64,000 bases of DNA from Bolinopsis microptera (taxonomy: Eukaryota; Ctenophora; Tentaculata; Lobata; Bolinopsidae): the NCBI RefSeq assembly GCF_026151205.1, contig NC_087079.1, positions 15,004,445-15,068,444 on the forward strand, written 5' to 3'. How positions within the stretch are numbered: position 1 is the first letter of the stretch; every line of letters starts with the position of its first letter. The notes beneath the pieces are model-generated. The model was not told the origin of the DNA. It saw only the letters and a list, made by a program, of their open reading frames with translations, and did no database searches. The position numbers and the translations under genes were made by a program. Below, one piece after another: positions 37,501 to 49,500 of the stretch.

Positions 37501-40500
37501 GGCAGCTAATTGGCTGACGTCTAGACACGTGATATTGAGGGGCAGCTAATTGGCTGACGTCTAGACACGTGATATTGAGGGGCAGCTAATTGGCTGACGT
37601 CTAGACACGTGATATTGAGGGGCAGCTAATTGGCTGACGTCTAGACACGTGATATTGAGGGGCAGCTAATTGGCTGACGTCTAGACACGTGATATTGAGG
37701 GGCAGCTAATTGGCTGACGTCTAGACACGTGATATTGAGGGGCAGCTAATTGGCTGACGTCTAGACACGTGATATTGAGGGGCAGCTAATTGGCTGACGT
37801 CTAGACACGTGATATTGAGGGGCAGCTAATTGGCTGACGTCTAGACACGTGATATTGAGGGGCAGCTAATTGGCTGACGTCTAGACGCGTGATATTGAGG
37901 GGCAGCTAATTGGCTGACGTCTAGACACGTGATATTGAGGGGCAGCTAATTGGCTGACGTCTAGACACGTGATAAGATGAGTGTCTGTGAGCATGAAAAG
38001 GGAGTGGAAGGGAGAAGCTCTAGCTCCCAGCAAAATTAGAAATTGAGAGAGTAAAATGGGAGGATCAGGACTGTAGCTCGCGTTATATCCCCTTATATGG
38101 GCACCACGTGGCAGTAACGCCTACTAGATACATACTTTATTTCATGGTATTAACTAACCTATCTACTACCTATTACAACCTATTTATTGATTTGTTTTAG
38201 TCTACCCTCTAAACGTAGGCTCTTAGTCTAGACGCTGCTCAGTAGAATGCCGTGTGGTTTAGTAATTCTGGGCAGATCCGTATTAAACTTGCAGGGTTCA
38301 TGTTTTGGTATTAGACAAACTATAAACTACCAACATTATGTATAACTATAATATAGAGTGACTAGGTGAAACCCGCATCAATATTGTGATGTGATTCTTG
38401 CAGCCCGTGCCCAATTATTTTATTACGAGTTACTATTCCAGGTACATGATGCTTAATTAGTTAATTGAGTATCAGTAATCTTATTCCTCTTGTTGAACTT
38501 CTGTACTCTTCGAACTACAGGCCAGATAGCGTGAGGAAGTTTGACAAACTATAATTTCTCGAAACTATAACAGTACACTACTACAGTGCGTACGCGTATT
38601 ACAAGCCTGCAGCTGACGTACTTATACATATCATTAATACGTTAATGGTATAATTAACCAATAACCAGGACCCGAAAAAACCTAAGGGATCTATAATACT
38701 ACTTCTACTTTCTTTGTAGTGCAGGTTGCTTGACGTAACATGAATAATGTATTTGGGATTATTTAAATCACAATCACCATCCCTCCTTCAGCTGAAAGAA
38801 CGAAACAATGTAGCATCAAGCAGCCAATAATCTTGCCTTACAGCGATCATATAAAACAATGACAATTTTAGATTCCAATTGCGATTTCATTTTGGCAAAT
38901 ACGACAACCCCGTACGGCCAGTTCGCAGATTAAAGGTTTAATGTTCTTGCCTCTACTTTATCTCCTGATATCCAGAGTCATAGCAAGACATCAGCTGCTC
39001 AACCTCACCCGAATGTCCGAGCTATCCGCAGACCACCGGCGTCCTTCAACGTCCCTCCGCTCAACCAGCGTTACGAGCGGTTAACATGCTCAGGACGTGA
39101 ACAAAGAGAGATCACAGAGTATAACTTGTGGAGAGACGGGGCCTGGTTGTAGCCTCCCTCGGGGAAACATCTAGAGACGTTACCACCAGGCTAACCACCG
39201 TAGGTATGCTAACGAGACATCAAAACTCGCACCTGTCAACAACAAGACCACCCCTGGGAGCAACTTCCTGTTTGTTTCATTTGCCACAACAGGAGTAGAT
39301 TTGATGGTTTCTCAGTTGTCTTGATGACGAGTGTGGGTGTGATCAGGAACATTTCAAGTGCGCACGTGGGGAAAGGGTGCATCATGTTAATCAAGGTAAA
39401 TTACAAGTAGAAATAGAAGCTGAGATCACTACATGGTTTTTGTGATCTCTCAACTGCAGTCAACAGAGTTTTGAAAGTCTTGAGTTGCGGCTTTTGGCAA
39501 AATATTTTAATTGTATTAATTATAATATCTTATCAGGTGTGTGATACAGAGGGTGACTGTGCGGATGTAGTGCGAGTGTCCTGCAGTCTTTTCAGTGATG
39601 TTCAGCAAACTTTGCTGCACCCCCCCCCCCCCGGGTTAGTGATGTGTGTTGGGGTTATGAGGAGTAACTGCTCTTTTCAATCATACCGCTAAGCACCAAA
39701 GTTATCCAGGAAAATCAGGCAGATAACCAAAAGGACGGCAGCTCTAGGGGAACAAGTCGCACTGTAAACGAGGGCCATTGCAAGGTATCCCAGTTCAAGT
39801 TCCAGTTTTCAAGAGGTACAGCTACAGGCACCCTGACGGGATTACCCATGAATATTAGCTTGGAATTAATTAATCTATTAAGGAGAAAGCCCAAGCTTAC
39901 AACTGCCAGATTCCACTTTCATAGAGCTACACAGACCACTTGTACAAGCGATACTGCAACGGGCGAGAGAAACTGGTATAAATGTGATTGTCGAGCAGCA
40001 ACTGTCCTCATTATTCTATGCAAGTCTGACAGTAAGGCCCATCCCTAAGGAGTTGGTGTGTGACAGGGTCCCCACCTCTGCCACCGACTCCTTCTGTTGA
40101 ATGCCAGGGACCGTCCAGGCCAAGGGTATTCTCTTCCAGGGAGAACATTGTTGGGAAACAAGGGACTCGAGTTTATTATAGTATTCCAGATCGTGCTCTA
40201 CTGTTGGTTGAACGGATTGCGGGTCGCTTCCCAACACAAACGTGCAAGTTAACGGGCCTAAGTACGGGATAGATCAGTCCTGTGTTTTAACCTCCTTATT
40301 CTATGACCTCCAGATGTGCACTTATCTTCCTGATCTTCACATGATGCAGCTAGATTACAGAGGGGTGTTCAGCGAGCAATGAACTGACTGGAGGGCATCC
40401 AATCTGTGTCAGATAAGTGGGTTCCTGTCTCTTTCTCAACTAATGGTTCCTTGAAGGGTGGTCTTCTTAACGAGCAGTAGCGGGTTTTTGGCGTTAAAGA

Positions 40501-43500
40501 TTCCCTTTTCAGATGGGATCTAAAAAGGCTAAAAGTTTGCTGTGCTTGCTTGGAGTGATGAATGTAGCTAACTTGGTACTATTCCTTCTTCCAATCATCT
40601 CCACAAAGTTTAGATTAGCCCTCTCCCCGACATGTTCCTTTATGAATATTTCTTGACCAACAATCCCTTCATTGCAAGGGAAACAAGGCGGATTTGGCAT
40701 TTGTACTTTCTGCATACATGAAAATAACCTTCAAGAAAAAGTCTTTCCATAACAATTCAAACCTTACAGATTCTCACAAAGACGAGGAGTTTGTATCGAG
40801 AGGGTTCCATCTTCACAACCAAGCACATCAAATAATCGGTTTACTACGGCAAATCCTCAATGTGTTATCCCGACCTGTTCTCTGGACCGACCAGAATCTT
40901 TAGTTCAAAGTGGTATTATCATGACAGTGGTGTTTGAAGAAATGTGTGCATTGGGTTATGTTACCGGCTGATCCTCGTCACTTCAAGATGAGCAGTCTGG
41001 AGGTAGGTAAAGACTCTCATATCTTCTGACCATCTGTTCTTTCTGTCAGCTAAAGTTTACCCATTTCCTCATCACTGCTCAGATACTATCCTGGGTACCT
41101 ATGTCATGGCGATGATTTACATCTGGGGGTGGCATAAGTGCAGTTGTTTTTGATGAGTTGGTTATAGCTGTAATTTCCCTGCTTTCTCTGGCCTTAATCC
41201 CTGACTTACACTGCATCGTCAAAACCGACATGTTCCTTTATGAACATTTCTTGACCAACAATCCCTTCATTGCAAAGGGAAACAAGGCGGATTTGGCATT
41301 TGTACTTTCTGCATACATGAACATAACCTTTCAAGAAAAAGACTTCCATAACAATTCAACCTTACAGATTCTCACAAAGCTGAGGAGTTTGTTCGAGAAG
41401 GGTTCCATCTTCACAACCAAGCACATCAAATCAATCGGTTACTACGGCAAATCCTCAATGTGTATCCCGGATCTGTTCTCCAACCGACCAGAACTCTTTA
41501 GGTTCAAAGTGGCTATTATCATTACAGTGGTGTTAGAAATGTGTGCCATTGGGTTATGTTACCTGCTGATCCTCCGCCACTTCAAGATGAGCAGTCTGGA
41601 GGTAGGTAAAGCTCTCAAATCTTCTGACCATCTGTTCTTTCTGTCAGCTAAGGTTTACATCCTCATCACTGCTCAGATACTATCCTGGGTACCTAATGTC
41701 ATGGCGATGATTTACAGTCTGGCGGGTGGCAAAGTGCCAGATGTTTTTGATGAGGTGGTTATAGCTGTCATATCCCCTGCTTACTCTGTCCTTAATCCCT
41801 GTCTTCACACTGACATCGTCAAAAGAGTGGTCACTTTCGGGAGAGGGGTGGTCGTGATGTGGCGCAGCAGAAATGGTAAAAATTGTCAGCCGAGGGAAGA
41901 TCAACTAACCACCAAGGATGGTCTGGTAATGGTAAGATTGGAAATGATCAAAAATGTTGAAATTGATGATGGTATAAGTTCACCAAATGACATCGAGAAA
42001 GAGGAGAATGTTAGAACAGATCCTTCCGACATAAAAGAGATAAAGAATCATGACTGAAGGTGAACAGTAGTGAAACCCTTGGACTTTATTATGGGTGGTA
42101 GACACTGATTACACTAGGAGTACAAGTACGAAGAAATACCGTCAAGACAGTGCTGCTATCTATATTCTGGGATACTGAATACACGATAGACACCAATTTT
42201 TATATATTGAACAGGTTTTTAAAAATTTTCGGAGTTCAATTTTTGATTAGATTTCTTGCATAAAGCATAAAATAATTTTATCAAGTGGGATTGAAAAGTG
42301 GTAAAGAAATACCATCACGCTTTTTCAAACTTATGATTATAATATGTAACTCTGTAATGCTTTTAATTTTACGATCTTACGATTTCAGTTCAAAGAGGTC
42401 AACAAATTATGACGGAAAGCTTTTTCATGCAATTGCTGTCATTTGATCAAACGTTTTATAATCTTGGATTTAATCTGTTGAAATAAGAGTCACGTTTCAA
42501 TTTGAAGATCTGGGAGTATTGTGTCGTCTCTGAAACAATGTAGCAACAAGCAGCCAATAATCTTGCCTTACAGCGATCATATAAAACAATGACAATTTTA
42601 GATTCCAATTGCAATTGAGTGCATTCCCATTTTGGCAAATTTGATTGGTCATCACCACAAATCCCTGACGCCGGGATCTGAGATAATTACAACAACTCCG
42701 TACGGCCAGTTCGCATATTAAAGCTTTAATGTTCTTGCTTCTACTTTATCTCCTGATATTCAGAGTCATTGCAAGACATCAGCTGCTCAACCTCACCCGA
42801 CTGTCCGAGCTATCCGCAGACCACCGAGAGTCTTTCAACGACCTCCTGCTAAACCAGCGTTACGAGCGGATAACATGCTCGGACGTGAACCAAGAGAGAT
42901 CACAGAGTAAAACCTTGTGGAGAGAGCGGGGCCTGGTTGTAGCCTCACCCGGGAAAGATCAAGAGACGTACACCAGGCTAACCACCGTAGGGTATGATAA
43001 CGAGACACAAACTCGCACCTGCCTCAACAACAAGACCACCTCTGGAGCACTTCCTGTTTGTTTCATTGCCACAACAGAGAGATGTGATGGTTTCTCCAGT
43101 TGTCTTGATGACGAGTGTGGGTGTGATCAGGAACATTTCAAGTGCGCCAGTGGGGAAGGGTGCATCACTGTTAATCAGGTGAAATTACAAGTAGAAATAG
43201 TAAGCTGAGATCACTACATGTTTTTGTGCTCTCTCAACTGCAGTCAACAGTGTTTTGAAAGTCTTGAGTTGCTGCTTTTGGCAAAATATTTAATTGTAAT
43301 AATTATAATTATCTTATCAGGTGTGTGATAACAGAGCTGACTGTGCGGATGCTAGTGACGAGTGTCCCTGCAGCTCTTTTCAGAGTTGTATCAGCAACTT
43401 TGCTGGTAGTGAAGTGTGTGGGGTTAGGAGGAGTAACTGCTCCTTCAACTCATCCGCTCAGCACAAAGTTATCCAGGAAATCAGGCAGATAACAAAGGAC

Positions 43501-46500
43501 GGCAGCATCTACGGGAACAAGTCGGCACTGAACGAGGCCATTGCAAGGTATCCCAAGTTCAAGTTCCAGTTTTCAAGAGTTACAGCTACAGGCACCATGA
43601 CAGGATTACCCATGAATATTAGCTTGGAATTAATTAATCTATTTAAAGAGAAAGGCCCAAGCTACAACTGCACAGATTCCACTTTCATAGAGCTACACAG
43701 ACCACTGTACCAAGCGATCTGCAACGGGGAGAGAAACTGTATAAATGGAATTGACGAGCAGCACTGTCCTCATCTATTCTACTGCAAGTCTGACAGTAAG
43801 CCCATCCCTAAGGAGATGGTGTGTGACAGGGTCCCACACTGCACCGACTCCTCTGATGAATGCCAGGACTGTCCAGGCCATGGTATCTCTTCCAGGGAGA
43901 ACATTGTTGGGAACAAGGGACTAGAGTTTATTATAGTATTCCAGATCGTGCTCATACTGTGGTTGAACGGATATGCGTGTCGCTTCCAACACAAACGTGA
44001 AGTTAACGGGCCTAAGATACGGATAGATCAGATCCTGTGTTTTAACCTCATATTCTATGACCTCCAGATGGCCACTTATCTCCTGATCATCACATGGAAG
44101 CAGCTAGAATACAGAGGGGTGTTCTGCGAGCATGAAACTGACTGGAGGGCATCCAATCTGTGTCAGATAAGTGGGTTCCTGTTCTTCTTCTCAACTAATG
44201 GTTCCTTGCAGGTGGTCTTCTTAACGAGCATTAGCAGGGTTTTTGGCGTAAAAGATTCCTTTTCAGATGGATCTAAAAAGGCTAAACAGTTTGCTGTGCT
44301 GCTTGGAGTGATGAATGTAGCTAACTTGGTACTCTCCCTTCTTCCAATCATCTCCACAAAGTTAGATAGCCCTCTCACCGACATGTTCCTTTATGAACAT
44401 TTCTTGACCAACAATCCCTTCATTGCAAAGGGAAACAAGGCGGATTTGGCATTTGTACTTTCTGCATACATGAACATAACCTTTCAAGAAAAAGTCTTCC
44501 ATAACAATTCAACCTTACAGATTCTCACAAAGCTGAGGAGTTTGTTCGAGAAGGGTTCCATCTTCACAACCAAGCACATCAAATCAATCGGTTACTACGG
44601 CAAATCCTCAATGTGTATCCCGGACCTGTTCTCTGACCGACCAGAACTCTTTAGGTTCAAAGTGGCTATTATCATGACAGTGGTGTTAGAAATGTGTGCC
44701 ATTGGGTTATGTTACCTGCTGATCCTCCGTCACTTCAAGATGAGCAGTCTGGAGGTAGGTAAAGCTCTCAAATCTTCTGACCATCTGTTCTTTCTGTCAG
44801 CTAAAGTTTACATCCTCATCACTGCTCAGATACTATCCTGGGTACCTAATGTCATGGCGATGATTTACAGTCTGGCGGGTGGCAAAGTGCCAGATATTTT
44901 TGATGAGGTGGTTATAGCTGTCATATCCCCTGCTTACTCTGTCCTTAATCCCTGTCTTCACACTGACATCGTCAAAAGAGTGGTCACTTTCGGGAGAGGG
45001 GTGGTCGTGATGTGGCGCAGCAGAAATGGTAAAAATTGTCAGCCGAGGGAAGATCAACTAACCACCAAGGATGGTCTGGTAATGGTAAGATTGGAAATGA
45101 TCAAAAATGTTGAAATTGATGATGGTATAAGTTCACCAAACGTCATCGAGAAAGATGAGAATGTTAGAACAGATCCTTCCGACATAAAAGAGATAAAGAA
45201 TCACATGACTGAAGGTGAACAGTAGTGAAACCCTTGGACTTTATTATGGGTGGTAGACACTGATTACACTAGGAGTACAAGTACGAAGAAATACCGTCAA
45301 GACAGTGCTGCTATCTATATTCTGGGATACTGAATACACGATAGACACCGATTTCTATATATTGAACAGGTTTTTAAAAATTTTCGGAGTTCAATTTTTT
45401 ATTAGATTTCTTGCATAAAGCATAAAATAATTTTATCAAGTGGGATTGAAAAGTGGTAACGAAATACCATCACGCTTTTTCAAACTCATGATTACAATAT
45501 GTAACTCTGTAATGCTTTTAATTTTATGATCTTACGATTTCAGTTCAAAGAGGTCAACAAATTATGACGGAAAGCTTTTTTATGCAATTGCTGTCATTTG
45601 ATCAAACGTTTTATAATCTTGGATTTAATCTGTTGAAATAAGTGTCACGTTTCAATTTGAAGATCTGGGAGTATTGTGTCGTCTCTGAATCATTTGTTCC
45701 GAAGGTTTTGGTAATTGGTACCAAACTGTATCGGATAAAAAGTATGGTACACTGGTTTAATGTTATTTAAAACTACAAGAGCAGTATTCAATTTGAATAT
45801 TAGATTTTAAATGACCTTGACAACCTAAAAAACAAAAATATCCCTCTTTCGAAAACTGAAGGAGCTAATAAAACATCCAAGTATGTACTGAGTAAGAAGG
45901 ACCAACTATAACTATCAACAAAACCCCGCAATGAGATCAAACCCCGCGGTAACACTGAATCCCACTCTGGTGCATAGCCAGGACTACATTTCTAACAAAA
46001 CTAGTAACAAAATACACTTGACTCAAGTTAAATATTTACTTTACTTTACGCGATTCAGGGGTTGTTACAAGTTGGTACGAAATATTGTGTAACTATGGTG
46101 TGGTGCCGGATACTGGAGAAGGAGTATTATAAAGGAGTAATATTATAAAGGAGTATTTATATATGGTGCGGTGCAAATATGCAGCTGAGTCTAGCTTTAC
46201 AAGTAGCCTTATAAGTAAGAGCAAGATGAGTCAAATTTTTGAAGAATGTTTTGATGAAACTGATAAAGAAGTTACGGCTCATCAGCAGGCTCTGGTAATT
46301 AGTCACTGTTCATCTTAAAGTGGAGAAGATTTAAGGTTGGTACCTAAACAGATTATGATTAAATGATGAGTGACATGTTACCAGGAACTGGGCTGATTTG
46401 GATAATCATTAAACTAAAGATCGGCCGCGAAACGCTCGCCGCTGAAAGTCCAAAACAACAGTAATATAACACTAAAAATTCGCAATTTAGGAACCAGCTT

Positions 46501-49500
46501 TTCACGGTCGAGGTATACGGCTGCTTAAACGGAAACACAAACAATAACTATTATCGTCTCATCATCCTCGCACGCAAGAAAATACTTTTCCGGAACGCAA
46601 AATACAGAATGTAATGAAACACGTAACTTAGAGACATAACCAAAGACATATAAACATTATGTAACTCTATCTCTTATTATAGCGTTATGAGCCTCCGGCA
46701 TAGTAACTAATTTCCTTGCCTTCTTAAACACGGCAAACCAAACAAAGTTACAATAGTATTATTGTGATTATATAATAAGACTGTGGAGGGCTAACAAGGG
46801 CTGAGTGGAACCCCCGGAACCCCCTGGAATGCCAAAAATGGGGCACCCTACTTAGAACTGGAGCTCAACTCTCAAGTATTATATAGAGAAACGGAGAAAC
46901 CTTGCTGTAACCCAGTTATTAAATTATTAATTAATTACGTTCTAAATACAGCAGATAGGGTATGGTAACAGGTTACTGGACCCTGGTGATAACCCGTGAA
47001 TTGGAGTATAATTAGCTGATTACGCAATGTGATGAGGTCCACATGTCATCTCCGCATAATGTAATAATATGTTAAGTTGGTAAACATATTATAATGCCCT
47101 GGTGTACGTGCATTATGAGACCGGCTAACGTGCCTGTAGGTTAGGTCGACAGTATTTCTAGTTAGGTTTGCGGGGGAGTAGATATATGGAACAATATGGA
47201 TAAATTCTCGTTATAATGAACTAGGGATAGGTTGCTATTCACAATAATAACCCTTATTGATTTATACTGTGGTGAAGTGGTGCTCGGATTCCGCGACAAA
47301 GCACTACACTAATCGTCCAATTAGTTTGCTAACTTTGCTGGAGGGCGGAGGCAACCGTACTTATTGATAATCATTAATCACGCGTTAATAAAATCACAAA
47401 TCGTTACATGCACTAAGTATCAAAACAAAAACTAAAGATCACAGTGAAAAGGCAAACAATATGTGTCGATGGAAAGTGCGAGAAAACATATTCACTACGC
47501 AGCGCATGGTCAGGAGGGGAAGAGAGAATCCTGATAAAAGCCAGCAATTACACTCATGACATAGTAACGACACCTCATCTCCCCCGGTCCCAGACTCAGC
47601 CTGGTGTTAAGGCAGACAGGATCTACTGTGGATATCCTGACAACTTCCAACTAACAGCTAGATACAAATTATTATTTGAGAGGGTTCTGGTAGGATGATT
47701 GAATTGAAGATGCTAATAACCTGGACCTGTGCATTGAGTCGCCTCTACAAACACAATTCTGAAAACTGGAAAAAGACTGACTAGTGACTGACTAGACTGC
47801 TTCCGCTTATTTGAGCCGTGGGCGTATCACTATATTGGCGATTTACGGCATAAATTTGGACGGCGTCAAATATTAAGAACAATAGGAAGATTGCAGTACG
47901 CCAGTACTCGACAATAGTATTATTCACTGAACGTGCCACTAAACGAGCCGGCAAACAATCCAATCATTTGACCAATAATCACGAATTCTGGTCGATTCAG
48001 GATCTCTGGTATTTCGTTAATTGACTGAAAATCAGGTAAAATCAGGTAAAATCAGGTAAAATCAGGTTCACTCCAATCAAGTTAACGTTTGGAGGGCACC
48101 TTCTTGGTATTAAAAGCTGGTTAAGTTATTAGGAGTTAAGATGGAATTGTGTAGCAGATGATTGACAGTAGAAGATGGAGGATATTGTTAGGTGACAGTC
48201 TCCAAATACTCAGACAGGACCCCGAGAAAAAAGGAGAAAACAGGGAGGTAAATGTCTGAGGTTTGAAAATCAAATCTCTGGCGAGATTATGGATTTACAG
48301 CATTTTTCTGGGGTTTATAGAAACCGCAGAGCAACAGCGTGGGGAGGTGGGTTAATATCGTCATCTGGGATTTATTAAAAACACATCTGTCCATGTTTAA
48401 TGGTGTGAGACCAACGTATGACTTCGCAATTTTAAAGTTCTCAGCTCAAGCTGGTCAGGACATTTTCAGGTGTTTAAAAAACGACCACTTTTCTCACAAC
48501 TATGAAAGGTTTCGACTATCTGAAACTTGGCAAGAAAAACAAGAAAAAACCACAACGAATATATTTCATCTCAACAAAAAATATGCCATATAACTAGAAC
48601 CAAATATTAAAATATACTGGGTACATAACGGCAGTAAGACAACACAACATGTCAAACATATTATAAAGGAGTATTTTATAAAGGAGTATTATAAACATGT
48701 GTGGACACGAAACTAGAGTAGGCCAGTGGAAACGTGAGTGAAGACTAGTTAGAGTCCTGACCGAGCAGACGTAGTAATACAGTATCAGATATCAACACTT
48801 GCTGCACGCTCAACACGTCATACAAGATCATATCTCTGATATTATCTCGTGAGGAGAGATTAGATAACGATATCTGGTAACCTGATTCTGTTCAAACGTT
48901 TGAGTCAGAAAACAGGGTTCCGATGTGATTGCGTCGTTCCTATTTATAGACTACAAGGTCCCGCTGTTTTGGAAGGTTGGCAAGAATGTTGGCAAGAGAA
49001 AGACAGCCGGACTCTGGAGGAATAGCAGTTATTGTGGCCAATACCATATGTTAGGGTCAATACCATGTATATTTATATTTACTACCGAGATTACGCATTT
49101 AGTACCGTTTAGTACCGTTTAACGCATTGAGTTAGAGTATCATGTACACAGTTATAACTATTTCTGGACACCATTTACGCTGTCAAATCTTGGCCTAACG
49201 CCAAAACAGATAATAATGTTGTCGCTGATTTAATTAGAAAATGAACGACCAGATGAGACTTTCCATCCACCCAGTGTGTCTTACAAACTGATAGCGGCGA
49301 AATATCAGGGAAATTATAGAGAGATATTTGCGACTGTTTTCTTATACGCCTTGCGACAAAATCACCATGTCAGGAATATCGGCATAATATGCTGTACAGA
49401 TGTTGATTAATGGTATACATTTTGTTCAAGAATTCCGTTAAGTTTCACTAAATTTGTAAGTTTCATTAGACTAAGGAATTAGATTTTATGTTACATTTGG

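Noticed and set aside
36931..37970. Possible CRISPR array
   Set aside because: Units are contiguous 40-bp repeats with no unique spacers, in animal DNA; it is a minisatellite.
42480..42540. Minus-strand ETTQYSQ stretch after an AG, also at 45650, as WW2 second half
   Set aside because: It is two residues too short for the WW loop and lies in the duplicated GPCR 3' flank; the exon 30736-30814 fits in phase and sequence.
46226..46294. Short ATG-starting stretch (MSQIFEECFDETDKE...) followed by CTG|GTAATT
   Set aside because: Looks like a possible first exon, but no in-phase downstream exon could be found.
47444..47698. 84-codon plus-strand ORF
   Set aside because: Starts with GTG rather than ATG and shows no known motif; no convincing splice partner.
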